Below are positions 9,637 through 18,176 of a stretch of DNA of 64,000 nt, piece after piece. Position 1 is the first letter of the stretch; each line of letters begins with the position of its first letter. The DNA is from Porticoccus sp002390525 (GTDB lineage: Bacteria; Pseudomonadota; Gammaproteobacteria; Pseudomonadales; Porticoccaceae), in assembly GCA_943846655.1 (NCBI GenBank), contig OX044352.1:1-64000 (forward strand), read 5' to 3'. Under the pieces are notes generated by a model, which saw nothing but the letters and a program-made list of their open reading frames with translations, was not told the origin of the DNA and did not search any database. A program made the translations under genes and the position numbers.

Positions 9637-9876
9637 ATGATTATTCTGTTTTGGGTTATATTAGCTGTCGCTGGAATTTGTATATCTTGCTTCTTTCTAA
9701 ATAAATATCTGAATAAAAAACTAGTAATCTTTATTTTTAGCATGTTCTCTTTGGCTGGCCTATCAGTCTCTGTATTAAATGACACAAATAATTATATCCC
9801 GTGGTTTGTATGCTCCTTGCCCTTGGTTGTTTATCTTACTTATATAATGATTTTTGATAATTCTAAAAATTCTTAA
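9637..9876 (+). CDS. Small membrane protein, unknown
   Basis: About 79 residues, almost entirely three hydrophobic segments (residues 2-22, 29-47 and 53-72) with short polar links and a basic middle (NKYLNKK). The GGGG at 9625-9628 is a good ribosome-binding site for ATG 9637, so I prefer that start over the in-frame GTG at 9628. It lies 35 bases after the Coq7-like gene on the same strand and before the methionine sulfoxide reductase fusion, probably in the same transcript. No family recognised. Confidence 0.6.
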   Translation: MIILFWVILAVAGICISCFFLNKYLNKKLVIFIFSMFSLAGLSVSVLNDTNNYIPWFVCSLPLVVYLTYIMIFDNSKNS

Positions 9877-9913
9877 AATTATTTTTATTAATTTCTAATC
9901 AGGGTCCAGTTAA

Positions 9914-11188
9914 ATGAGTCGTAATCTAAACCGAATTTTTATATATTTATTTTTTATGTATGCAGTAATTTTTAATTACGCCCATGCTGATAATAAAAAA
10001 TTTATGACCTCCCATATCCAAAAAATTGTTCTTGGTTCTGGTTGTTTTTGGGGAGCTGAAAAAAATTATGAGGGTCTTAAAGGGGTTATAGATGCTGTAT
10101 CAGGTTATTCAGACGGTTATGGTTTAGAGCCAACTTATAATGAAATCACTAAGCTAAAAAATAAATTTAATTCTAATAATTATGCAGAAGTTGTAGAGGT
10201 TACCTACAATACAAATATTATCTCTACAGAAATGCTATTGAAGCATTATTTTGAATCTCACGATCCAACACAGTTAAACAGACAAGGTAACGACATAGGT
10301 ACGCAATATAGATCAATCATTCTTTACTCTAATAAATCGCAAAACAAGGTCGCAGAAAAAATTATTTCTACTTATCAAGAGCTACTTATAGAAGCAAATT
10401 ATGGGAAAATTGTAACTAAGGTGAAGCCGCTCAAAAAATTTAATAAAGCTGAAACATACCATCAAGATTATATAAAAAAAAATCCAAATGGATACTGTCC
10501 AGATCACTCTACAGGGGTGAAATTTACTATTACAAAAAAACCAGACAAACCTGATAACCATAATCTCAAGAAGGGAAAATATATAGTTATTATTGAGCCT
10601 CAAGGTTATTGTGCTTATTGTGAGAAATTTAAATCTGAGACATTAAATGATTATGCAGGAAGAATACCTTTAGCTTTCAGGCTAGCAACTCAATTAAATA
10701 AACTAGAGATTCATTCGCCTACATGGGCAACTCCAACTGTTATTTTCTTGCAAGATGGCAAAGAGGTATTTGGTCATCAGGGTCTGATGTCTTCGAAAGA
10801 ATTTTATCAAGCACTTGGCTACTTCATGCTTGGCGACTCTGAAGCGTATAAAGTCGCTTTCGAAGATGCAACTGACAGGAGGTTTTGTGAAGAATACGAT
10901 ATGTTCAAAAATACTCCCGATGGAGTGTTTATCGATAAAATTAGTGGAGCGCCTTTATTTGACACAAGAGATAGATACAATTCCTTCAGTGGGTGGTTGT
11001 CCTTTACAAAACCCATAGATGGTGCCATCTATTATAAGGTTGATAACAGTAATGGAATGAAAAGAACTGAAGTACGATCAACTATTTCAGATATTCATTT
11101 AGGACATGTGTTTCCTGATGGACCGAACGGTTTACCAAGATACTGTATCAATGCAACTGTTTTGGAATTTAAAAAGAGAACTAAATAA
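9914..11188 (+). CDS. msrAB: Exported MsrA-thioredoxin-like-MsrB fusion
   Basis: A 424-residue three-domain protein. Residues 1-25 are a signal peptide (ending NYAHA). MsrA covers about 35-205, with catalytic Cys44 in GSGCFWGAE and a recycling Cys195 in GYCPDHSTG. A thioredoxin-like domain at about 222-300 has CAYC (233-236) and a cis-Pro ATPTVIF. MsrB covers about 338-422, with GAPLFDTRDRY, HLGHVFPDG and catalytic Cys411 in RYCINA. It reduces both S and R methionine sulfoxide in periplasmic proteins; the middle domain could pass electrons internally. The MsrB part lacks the four zinc cysteines (ISDIHLGH replaces CGYCGSHLGH). Domain order differs from Neisseria PilB (Trx-MsrA-MsrB). Confidence 0.9.
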   Translation: MSRNLNRIFIYLFFMYAVIFNYAHADNKKFMTSHIQKIVLGSGCFWGAEKNYEGLKGVIDAVSGYSDGYGLEPTYNEITKLKNKFNSNNYAEVVEVTYNTNIISTEMLLKHYFESHDPTQLNRQGNDIGTQYRSIILYSNKSQNKVAEKIISTYQELLIEANYGKIVTKVKPLKKFNKAETYHQDYIKKNPNGYCPDHSTGVKFTITKKPDKPDNHNLKKGKYIVIIEPQGYCAYCEKFKSETLNDYAGRIPLAFRLATQLNKLEIHSPTWATPTVIFLQDGKEVFGHQGLMSSKEFYQALGYFMLGDSEAYKVAFEDATDRRFCEEYDMFKNTPDGVFIDKISGAPLFDTRDRYNSFSGWLSFTKPIDGAIYYKVDNSNGMKRTEVRSTISDIHLGHVFPDGPNGLPRYCINATVLEFKKRTK

Positions 11189-11215
11189 AACTTTTGTTAC
11201 AATGTTTCAAATGTA

Positions 11216-11243
11216 TTGATTTGCTATTGTAAGTCAATATAAT
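11216..11243 (+). promoter_or_regulatory. Sigma-70-type promoter for His-rich gene
   Basis: TTGATT (11216-11221), a 16-base spacer and TATAAT (11238-11243) form a good promoter on the plus strand. The ATG of the next gene is at 11251, only 7 bases after the -10 box, so the transcript from this promoter would be leaderless or nearly so. No Shine-Dalgarno sequence is visible before the ATG. Confidence 0.55.
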
Positions 11244-11250
11244 TCTCGTC

Positions 11251-11544
11251 ATGTTTTTTAACAGAAAGTTTTTTCAAGTTTTTATTTTAATTTTAAGTTT
11301 GGGGTCGTTTGCCCAGACTTACGCTGTCCATGATCAATCACATTCAAATCACGATCATGCAACACAAGAGTCCTCACTAAATTGTATCGATTGTTACATT
11401 AATTCCGCTGCAGCTCAGCCGGTAGGCTTAGATTTTAGAACAAAATATGCTGAACTTTTAGTTACATCTGTAGCATCAAACATACCATATAGCATTTATT
11501 TAAATGACTTATGGATCCTTTATTATCAGTCTCGAGCTCCTTAA
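11251..11544 (+). CDS. Small exported His-rich protein, unknown
   Basis: 97 residues. A signal peptide (MFFNRKFFQVFILILSLGSF, cleavage near residue 25) precedes HDQSHSNHDHATQE, a likely metal-binding stretch, and a CIDC pair (about residues 48-51). The rest shows no family I recognise. It lies 57 bases ahead of a ZnuD-like TonB receptor, so a role in zinc or other metal delivery is plausible but inferred. No ribosome-binding site is evident; the upstream -10 box is 7 bases from the ATG. Confidence 0.6.
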   Translation: MFFNRKFFQVFILILSLGSFAQTYAVHDQSHSNHDHATQESSLNCIDCYINSAAAQPVGLDFRTKYAELLVTSVASNIPYSIYLNDLWILYYQSRAP

Positions 11545-11601
11545 ATATTATTGAATTAAGAGTCATTTTTTTAATTAATTTAATTTTTTATGGAGTTTAA
11601 A

Positions 11602-13692
11602 ATGAAAAATATTTTCATATGTATCCTCTCTATTTTTGTATCATATGCCTACGCTAAAGATACAAACATAGCAATTCAAGAGATACCAGTAACGGCAAAC
11701 CCTCTACAACTTAACTCTAACGATATGGTTAGGCCTGTAAGAATCATAGGTAGCAAGGAAGTAATGCAGAATAGTTCTGCCTCTTTGGGCAGAAATCTAA
11801 AAAATATTCCGGGTATAAGTAATAGCTCTTGGGGAGAAAACGTTGGTCGGCCAGTTATTCGCGGAATGGATGGTAATCGAATCAAGATTCTGAACAACGG
11901 CCTTGGGGTAAATGATATTTCTGCTTTATCAGGTGATCACCCTGTGGGTATAGATGCTTTATCTGCAGATCAAATTGAGATCATTAAAGGACCTGCATCG
12001 ATTATCTATGGTGGAGGCTCTGTGGGTGGAACAATTAATATCATTGATCATACAATTCATAACGAGTTCATTAAAGGCCTAACTGGTGTTTATGATTTCA
12101 GTCAGGGTGGTGCTCTGAGAGAAAATACAAATTCTCTTCAACTCGATTATGGTTTTAAAGATTTCATGCTCCATCTTGATGGGTTCCAGCGGGATAGCAA
12201 GAATTTAAAGATACCTGGTGATTCAGTATCGTCTGAGCTCAGTGCCGCGAGAGCTGCAGAAGGTGAACCTATTGCTAGAAACAAAAACGGCAAGGATACA
12301 CTTAACAGCTCATATAATGATAGTTATGGAGGAGGTGTTGGAGCATCCTATATATTTAGTGACGGATATACTGGGCTATCATACAAAGGCTATGATATGG
12401 AATATGGTAACCCGATCGAAAACGGTGCTTATATAGATGTCGAATCAGATAGATACAATTATCTATTTCAAAAAGATAACTTATCATCGAATATTAGTAG
12501 CTTTAGATTTGATGCTAGCTACACCGAATATGAGCATGATGAGGTAGAATCAAGCGGAGAGATTGCTACACAATATATACAGAATACTTATGATGGTAAA
12601 TTTGAAGTGACACATTCGTTCATTAACAAAACAAAGGGTGTTATTGGTTTGGACTTTGGTACACATAGATTTACAAAAAACAAAGGTAATCCAATGATCG
12701 CAAATAACAACTCCGAAAAAATATCTTTATATGTATTAGAAAATTTCTCTTACAATAATCAAGATATTACGTTTGGTTTTAGACAGGGCTTCGTTAAACA
12801 CAATGGGAATGACTTTGTAAGTGATGATGGGTGTTCTGTGGACTATCTTGAAGCTGGCTGTGAGGCGGCTGGTGGTGTAGAGAATACGACATCTTTTGAT
12901 GACACTGAAAAAACATTTCAAACATCCAATATATCTGTAGAAACAAAAATGGAACTGAGTCCAAGCTTATTACTAGGAGTAAGTTTGAGTCATATTCAAA
13001 GAGCTCCAACTTATGAGGAGTTATTTGCATACGGTCATCACCATGCCACGGAAACAATCGAGCAGGGCGATAGAGGATTAAGTGAAGAACGATCTAATTC
13101 CTTAGATGTAACACTTAATTGGGCGGGTGAAAATAAAAATATCATGGTTTCGCCATATTACACTCGCTTTAACAGTTATATTGCAAAGATAAATACTGGG
13201 CAAACTCAGAAACATATGCATGAAGGTGAAGATGAGAGTGAGGAAATCTCAGTCTTCGAATACAAAAACATACCTGCTGAGTTTTATGGTTTAGAGATTC
13301 AAGGTGATTTTGACTTATCCAAGAATTATAGATTAAGTCTCTGGGGTGATTATGTTAGGGCAAAGAATCGCGATGGAGGAGATTTACCTAGAATACCTCC
13401 AGCAACACTAGGAGCAACTATTTTTGGTGACTGGGGTAATTTCAAAAGCGACCTGAGCATGAGACAAGTATTTAGTCAAAATAAAATTAGTAAATATGAG
13501 ATTAAAACTGATGATTATTCTGACGTAACTTTTAACCTAAGTTATCAAATACCCTCACATAAATCAGTAAGCGTATATATAAAAGCTGAAAATTTACTAG
13601 ATGAAGATATTAGAGATCACGCGTCTTTCATAAAAGACCAAGTTCTTGGTGGTGGAAGAAATATTAAAGGTGGCTTTAACGTAAGTTTTTAG
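11602..13692 (+). CDS. TonB-dependent outer-membrane receptor, ZnuD-like
   Basis: About 696 residues. ATG 11602 is preferred over 11590 because GGAG lies 7-10 bases ahead and the protein then begins with a signal peptide (MKNIFICILSIFVSYAYA). The plug domain includes GRPVIRGMDGNRIKILNNG and IEIIKGPASIIYGGGSVGG; a 22-strand-type barrel follows, ending in Phe (GGFNVSF). A YGHHHATE extracellular motif and HMHEGEDE loop resemble the zinc-binding loops of ZnuD, so zinc is the likely ligand; iron or copper cannot be excluded. Energy would come from TonB-ExbBD encoded elsewhere. A Rho-independent terminator follows. Confidence 0.87.
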   Translation: MKNIFICILSIFVSYAYAKDTNIAIQEIPVTANPLQLNSNDMVRPVRIIGSKEVMQNSSASLGRNLKNIPGISNSSWGENVGRPVIRGMDGNRIKILNNGLGVNDISALSGDHPVGIDALSADQIEIIKGPASIIYGGGSVGGTINIIDHTIHNEFIKGLTGVYDFSQGGALRENTNSLQLDYGFKDFMLHLDGFQRDSKNLKIPGDSVSSELSAARAAEGEPIARNKNGKDTLNSSYNDSYGGGVGASYIFSDGYTGLSYKGYDMEYGNPIENGAYIDVESDRYNYLFQKDNLSSNISSFRFDASYTEYEHDEVESSGEIATQYIQNTYDGKFEVTHSFINKTKGVIGLDFGTHRFTKNKGNPMIANNNSEKISLYVLENFSYNNQDITFGFRQGFVKHNGNDFVSDDGCSVDYLEAGCEAAGGVENTTSFDDTEKTFQTSNISVETKMELSPSLLLGVSLSHIQRAPTYEELFAYGHHHATETIEQGDRGLSEERSNSLDVTLNWAGENKNIMVSPYYTRFNSYIAKINTGQTQKHMHEGEDESEEISVFEYKNIPAEFYGLEIQGDFDLSKNYRLSLWGDYVRAKNRDGGDLPRIPPATLGATIFGDWGNFKSDLSMRQVFSQNKISKYEIKTDDYSDVTFNLSYQIPSHKSVSVYIKAENLLDEDIRDHASFIKDQVLGGGRNIKGGFNVSF

Positions 13693-13730
13693 AAAATTTA
13701 TAGTAAAAAAAGTATTTTTACAGTTAAAGG

Positions 13731-13771
13731 AAAGGGCAATCTTAGATTCTAAATCTGGATGGCCCTTTTTT
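13731..13771 (+). terminator. Rho-independent terminator after the TonB receptor
   Basis: AAAGGGC (13731-13737) pairs with GCCCTTT (13762-13768), with an inner AGATT/AATCT pairing, and a T-run follows. It closes the plus-strand unit that ends with the receptor. Confidence 0.82.
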
Positions 13772-13816
13772 ATTTCAAGAAGAATTTAGGCGATAGATTT
13801 GAAGGTTTGAAAGCTA

Positions 13817-14092
13817 TCAGTTTGATGCGGAGGACTTAAGAATAAAGACGGGGTCTTTTACTTTTTTTGCTTGTTGATATTTTTTGCGATAACAAAATTT
13901 GTATAAAGAATTTGCATCTTCAAATACATGCCTCTTACCTGAATTTTCATAAACTAACCAATAAGTATTTCTAGTTATCAGTTCAAATCCAAGTTCTTTT
14001 AACTTTAATTCTGACTTTTTGATAAGGTTAAGTTCTTTATTTTGGCGAACTTGTTCTTGAGCCCAGCTCAAACTGTTTTTATTACACCTCAT
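13817..14092 (-). CDS. Small hypothetical protein
   Basis: 91 residues, basic and mostly helical, with ELGFELITRNTYWLVYENSG in the centre and KKYQQAKKVKDP near the end. There is no signal peptide or membrane segment. The central part resembles small proteins that wrap a beta-hairpin, but I recognise no family. It lies between the receptor terminator and queE, and its coding potential is supported mainly by composition. Confidence 0.45.
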   Translation of the reverse strand: MRCNKNSLSWAQEQVRQNKELNLIKKSELKLKELGFELITRNTYWLVYENSGKRHVFEDANSLYKFCYRKKYQQAKKVKDPVFILKSSASN

Positions 14093-14213
14093 AACAACCT
14101 AATAGTTTATTTAAAGATAAAAAAATAAAACGGAAAAATAACTTAAAGATATTTTTTTAACTTGTAAAGGTATTTTTTTAGGTAAAGTATAAATAGAGAT
14201 TAAAATGACCAAA

Positions 14214-14876
14214 TCAGCTGATATTTAAAACCTTATGGATTTGTAGGTTTAGCCGCCACTTTGGATTATCAAGACAAAATTGTAATGCCTCTTGAGTGAC
14301 TCTATCTTTGTTTGGATGAATATATTCTAATGGCAGAGGTTCGGCCATAGGTGTTAAATAATAGAATTCTGCTTTAATATGTGAAAAATTTTCAGGCATA
14401 GCGTCCCTCTGAGGAAAGACCAATTTAAGCTCGTTACAGTGTTTAATCACGACTTTTGAAGAGCCTTTTGGGCTGCAACATATCCAGTCTATACCTGATG
14501 GAAGAGGCAAAGTTCCATTTGTTTCTATTGCAACTTCGAAACCCAGTTGATGAAAATTTTCAATCAAATCTTCATCTAGCTGGAGAGCTGGCTCTCCGCC
14601 TGTACATACCACAAAAGGCTTACCATTTTTATTTGGCCAGAGATTATTCACTGCTATAGCCAAATCTAATGCCGAGATATATTCTCCACCATTGCGACCA
14701 TCGGTTCCAAGAATATCAGTATCACAAAAGCTGCATGCAGAAAGAGCTCTATCTTTTTCCTTTCCATTCCATAAGTTACATTTACTAAACCTACAGAAAA
14801 TGGCTGGTCTGCCAGATTGAGCGCCCTCGCCTTGTAATGTGTAGAAGATTTCTTTTATCTTATATGATTTTTTCAT
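14214..14876 (-). CDS. queE: 7-carboxy-7-deazaguanine synthase QueE
   Basis: 220-residue radical SAM enzyme that converts 6-carboxytetrahydropterin to 7-carboxy-7-deazaguanine in queuosine synthesis. The FYTLQGEGAQSGRPAIFCRF start is diagnostic. Cluster cysteines are Cys28 and Cys33 in FCRFSKCNLW and the CSFCDTD pair near 48-51, giving the insert-bearing variant of the CX3C motif found in gammaproteobacterial QueE. VVCTGGEPALQ (about 89-99) is the SAM-binding GGE motif. The ATG overlaps the queC stop by one base (TAATG), so the pair is translationally coupled. Confidence 0.94.
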   Translation of the reverse strand: MKKSYKIKEIFYTLQGEGAQSGRPAIFCRFSKCNLWNGKEKDRALSACSFCDTDILGTDGRNGGEYISALDLAIAVNNLWPNKNGKPFVVCTGGEPALQLDEDLIENFHQLGFEVAIETNGTLPLPSGIDWICCSPKGSSKVVIKHCNELKLVFPQRDAMPENFSHIKAEFYYLTPMAEPLPLEYIHPNKDRVTQEALQFCLDNPKWRLNLQIHKVLNIS

Positions 14877-15532
14877 TATATATATTCAGAAGGGTCACTC
14901 ATATAATTCAGGGCAAAAGCTTCTTTTCGCTCGAAGCAAGCTCCACACTTTCCGCAAGCTAGATCTTTTCCATTATAGCAACTCCATGTTTTACTATAAT
15001 CTAAGCCCATAAGGAGGCCTTCTTTAATTATTTGTCCTTTATCATAATGCAAATATGGGGTCACTATTTCTATTGGTTCGTAATTGGCAACGGTGCAAAC
15101 ATCATTCATTTTTTTTACAAATTCTGGCCTACAATCTGGGTATATTGCATGATCTCCTGTATGTGCTCCATAAAAAACTTTTGCTGCATTAATAGAAACC
15201 GCATAACCAACAGCCAAGGAGAGCAAAATCATATTTCTGTTTGGAACAATAGTTGATCGCATAGTTTTATCAGCATAATGACCTTCCGGTATATTGATGT
15301 TTGATGTTAATGAAGAACCCTGAATAAGTTGGTTTATCGCTGTGATATCAATAACTTTATGCGGGACCTGAAGTTCTAAACAAGCGGACTCAGCATACTT
15401 AATTTCCTTAGCATGCCTCTGACCATAATCAAATGTTACTGCTGAGACATAATAGCCCTCTTTCACCATTCGATTAAGGAGAGTGAATGAGTCCATTCCC
15501 CCAGAAAAGATAACTACAATTTTTTCGGTCAT
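14876..15532 (-). CDS. queC: 7-cyano-7-deazaguanine synthase QueC
   Basis: 218 residues. An SGGMDSFTLL P-loop (residues 10-19) binds ATP. The C-terminal set CYNGKDLACGKCGACFERK carries the zinc-binding cysteines. It makes preQ0 from 7-carboxy-7-deazaguanine and ammonia. It overlaps queE by one base. A glutathione peroxidase gene lies 48 bases upstream on the same strand, so the three may share a transcript. The partner queF is about 17 kb away in this window; queD is not seen. Confidence 0.94.
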   Translation of the reverse strand: MTEKIVVIFSGGMDSFTLLNRMVKEGYYVSAVTFDYGQRHAKEIKYAESACLELQVPHKVIDITAINQLIQGSSLTSNINIPEGHYADKTMRSTIVPNRNMILLSLAVGYAVSINAAKVFYGAHTGDHAIYPDCRPEFVKKMNDVCTVANYEPIEIVTPYLHYDKGQIIKEGLLMGLDYSKTWSCYNGKDLACGKCGACFERKEAFALNYMSDPSEYI

Positions 15533-15580
15533 AAAATTATATCTAATCCAGATCTATTGTTGAGTTGGATGAGTCTAGTA

Positions 15581-16174
15581 TCAATTCGAATTCTTGTTAC
15601 TATCCAAAGTTGACTCTATGGCTTCGATCATTTTATCAGCAAGAGGATCCGTTATAGATGAGTAAGCAGCAATGAAATTCCCTTCACGATTTAATAGATA
15701 TTTGTGAAAATTCCATCGTGGTGCCCCTGATTTTTTCTTAGCCCAAGAGTAGAACGGATGAGCATTTTTTCCTTTAACATGAACTTTCGATGTCATTGGA
15801 AAATTAATATTGAATTTAACAGTGCAAAAATTCTTTATTTCACTCTCAGTTCCTGGTTCTTGCCCCATAAAGTCGTTTGATGGCACACCTAATACGACTA
15901 AACCTTTCTCGCTATATTTATCCCATAAACTCTGTAATCCAGAATATTGGGATGTGAAGCCGCAACGAGACGCTGTGTTGACAACTAACAGGACTTTACC
16001 ATTAAAAATAGAAAGAGGCAGCGGCTCCCCATCAATAGAAATAAAATCGAATTGATGGGCGCTTCCATCAAAGTTAATTTCATTTGTGCTCATATCATTT
16101 ACTCCAGATAAAGTTGAATTGGCGCAAGCTAGGGCTTGATATGCAAGAAAAATACCAACTAAAGCTACTTTCAT
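15581..16174 (-). CDS. Glutathione peroxidase family protein, exported
   Basis: 197 residues with a short N-terminal hydrophobic segment (MKVALVGIFLAYQALACA), so secreted or lipid-anchored. The Cys-type GPx active site is VVNTASRCGFTSQY (Cys71), with downstream Gln in GVPSNDFMGQEPG and the Trp-Asn pair in APRWNFHKYLL. It reduces peroxides using thioredoxin or glutathione. The exported form suggests defence against lipid or external peroxides, in line with the neighbouring stress genes. It may be co-transcribed with queC. Confidence 0.88.
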   Translation of the reverse strand: MKVALVGIFLAYQALACANSTLSGVNDMSTNEINFDGSAHQFDFISIDGEPLPLSIFNGKVLLVVNTASRCGFTSQYSGLQSLWDKYSEKGLVVLGVPSNDFMGQEPGTESEIKNFCTVKFNINFPMTSKVHVKGKNAHPFYSWAKKKSGAPRWNFHKYLLNREGNFIAAYSSITDPLADKMIEAIESTLDSNKNSN

Positions 16175-16298
16175 TAAATCCCTCTCATGACTATAAAAAC
16201 TTAAGCGACATACTCATACACCTTCATCTATAATACATTAGTCAAAGCCTACAATAATAGAAACGGTTGCTAAAAATCAAAGTTTTTAGTCTATAGAT

Positions 16299-16820
16299 AT
16301 GCATATAAAAAAATTGATATTATTTATTTATTTAATTTTAATGCCATTATATACATTGGCTGATAAAAAAATGGATCTCATATATCCACCCTCACCACTT
16401 CCACTGCTGTCTTTCGATGATGGATTAAAATCAGTCGGTATAGAAAAATTTGCAGGAAAATATGTTTTGATGAACTTTTGGGCAACCTGGTGCGCGCCTT
16501 GTGTTACCGAAATGCCATCACTCGATAAACTAGCTGTTCGTCTCCATACAAAAGGACTTATTGTAGTTGCAGTAAGTCAAGATCTTAATGAGCTATCGAA
16601 AGTAAAATCTTTTTTAAAGCCAATGATGTTAAAAGAGATTGTAATATGGTACGACGAAAAGAATAAAGGTTTTCGAGAGCTGGGGTTAAGGGGTTTACCA
16701 ACAACTATTTTGATTAATCCTGACGGCTTGATAGTAGCAAAACTTGAAGGTTCTGCAGAATGGAATGAAGGTCCATTATTAGCTCAAATAGAAGAAATAA
16801 TTAAAAACGATAGTAGTTAA
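16299..16820 (+). CDS. TlpA/ResA-type thioredoxin, periplasmic
   Basis: 173 residues. A signal peptide or anchor (residues 1-21, ending YTLA) is followed by a thioredoxin fold with MNFWATWCAPC (Cys65, Cys68) and cis-Pro in RGLPTTILINPDG. This family reduces periplasmic disulfides, for example in cytochrome c maturation or for Msr recycling. It is divergent from the peroxidase gene and convergent with the DUF3429 gene. A partnership with the MsrAB fusion or peroxidase is possible but not shown. Confidence 0.86.
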   Translation: MHIKKLILFIYLILMPLYTLADKKMDLIYPPSPLPLLSFDDGLKSVGIEKFAGKYVLMNFWATWCAPCVTEMPSLDKLAVRLHTKGLIVVAVSQDLNELSKVKSFLKPMMLKEIVIWYDEKNKGFRELGLRGLPTTILINPDGLIVAKLEGSAEWNEGPLLAQIEEIIKNDSS

Positions 16821-16838
16821 AAAACATAATATTTATCT

Positions 16839-17273
16839 TTAATAAGTAGCATAAGCAATAAGGAAATGTAACATAGCAACAATTACAGCCAGCCTTAAAC
16901 GCATGGAATAGTAATAAGGCTTAATTTCATAATGACCAAAGACTATTCTATCTATCTTTAATCCAGCGATATGCATGAAGCCCAAAAAAATAATAAAAAG
17001 AGGAGTGGGTGTTGATAAAAAGAATATCCAAACCAAAACAGGTGGAACAGTACTTACAACGAATTTTTTACTCTTTTCTTGATTGCTTGTAAGCGCAAAA
17101 CCCCAGTGAATACCACTCATAAAGGCTATTATAATAATAGAGTATATTGTGAATGCTTGCTCAGATATAACCTGTATTTGAGGCAAAAACAAAACTGAAA
17201 TATACGATATAAAAAATGGCAGCAAGCCTAGATATCCTAGGTATAAAGTTACTGAAAAATTTTTATTGGTCAT
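16839..17273 (-). CDS. DUF3429 membrane protein
   Basis: 144 residues with about five membrane helices. The MSGIHWGFAL motif (about residues 52-61) and YYYSMRLRLAVIVAM near the end are typical of DUF3429. No biochemical function is known. From memory, the family is often encoded beside lipocalin, SDR, CFA-synthase and photolyase genes in marine gammaproteobacteria, as here. Its ATG at 17273 lies 78 bases from the divergent lipocalin start. Confidence 0.78.
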   Translation of the reverse strand: MTNKNFSVTLYLGYLGLLPFFISYISVLFLPQIQVISEQAFTIYSIIIIAFMSGIHWGFALTSNQEKSKKFVVSTVPPVLVWIFFLSTPTPLFIIFLGFMHIAGLKIDRIVFGHYEIKPYYYSMRLRLAVIVAMLHFLIAYATY

Positions 17274-17350
17274 ATGTAAAGTTGTCTCTGTTTTCTTTAT
17301 TTATTGAAATGAGTATGGATAGGTTGTCAACCCTGTGTCAAAATCAACGA

Positions 17351-17908
17351 ATGCTTACAAAAAAATATTTTCTTTTTATACTTCTATATACGTTTAACTG
17401 TAATTTAGCTTTTGCTGAAATACGACCAATTGATAATTTTAATATATCTCAATATCTTGGCAAATGGTACGAAATTGCTAGGCTAGATCATTGGTTCGAA
17501 AGAGATATGATACAGGTTTCAGCCAACTATTCTATGCTCAATGATGGGGTGATAAAGGTTACCAACCAAGGATTAAAAAAACCAGGCAAACCAAAAGTAG
17601 CTAATGGTAAGGCACGTTTTGTCGGCAAAAAAGATCAAGGGCATCTAAAAGTATCTTTTTTCTGGCCTTTTTCTACTCCATACATAATTTTTGAATTAGA
17701 CGACAACTACCAATTTGCCTATGTGACAAGTGATAGTAAGTCGTATCTCTGGTTTCTTGCAAGAACACCATGTGTAAGCCAAAAACTGAAGGATGATTTT
17801 GAAGAAAAAACTAATAGCTTAGGTTTTGATATAAGTGGATTAATTTATGTTGAGCAAATTTGTAATCCCTTAGACGAGAATATAAAAATAAAAAAAAGTG
17901 GACTTTAG
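17351..17908 (+). CDS. blc: Bacterial lipocalin (Blc-like)
   Basis: About 185 residues from ATG 17351, chosen because it begins a signal peptide (MLTKKYFLFILLYTFNCNLAFA); longer in-frame starts back to 17216 would bury it. YLGKWYEIARLDHWFER is the lipocalin GxW motif, and YVTSDSKSYLWFLART is the second conserved block. No lipobox cysteine is obvious, so it may be soluble in the periplasm. Blc proteins bind fatty acids or lysophospholipids. The neighbouring CFA synthase and lipid-modifying genes suggest handling of modified membrane lipids. Confidence 0.88.
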   Translation: MLTKKYFLFILLYTFNCNLAFAEIRPIDNFNISQYLGKWYEIARLDHWFERDMIQVSANYSMLNDGVIKVTNQGLKKPGKPKVANGKARFVGKKDQGHLKVSFFWPFSTPYIIFELDDNYQFAYVTSDSKSYLWFLARTPCVSQKLKDDFEEKTNSLGFDISGLIYVEQICNPLDENIKIKKSGL

Positions 17909-17916
17909 ACAGACTG

Positions 17917-18102
17917 TTATTTATTTATATCAACCTCGCTCTCTATTGACTTAATTTTGTTAAGGATAATGTCAGCATCTTTTGATAGTTCAGAGTATTT
18001 AAAAATGTCACCAGACCTTTGAGCTATCATGGCATCCTTAAGCTTTGATGCATACTCATCTTTAAGTTTTTTAAGCGGATTTTTTTTAAATATTCCAAAC
18101 AT
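17917..18102 (-). CDS. Small DUF6435-type protein
   Basis: 61 residues from ATG 18102 (an alternative ATG lies at 18114). MFGIFKKNPLKKLKDEYASK and AMIAQRSGDIFKYSELSKDA match small Lac-helical proteins annotated DUF6435 in gammaproteobacteria (recollection). It is probably a soluble helical hairpin. Function unknown. It is the last gene of the minus-strand lipid operon, 74 bases after the SDR stop. Confidence 0.68.
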   Translation of the reverse strand: MFGIFKKNPLKKLKDEYASKLKDAMIAQRSGDIFKYSELSKDADIILNKIKSIESEVDINK

Positions 18103-18176
18103 AATATTTACCATCTCTTAGTTAAGTAACCATATATATTCGATATAAAAATAAAATTATTCTACAGCAATTAATT

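Noticed and set aside
11195..11215. Zur-type operator ahead of the His-rich gene and ZnuD-like receptor
   Set aside because: The TGTTACAATGTTTC stretch lacks the required dyad symmetry, so zinc control stays an inference from gene content.
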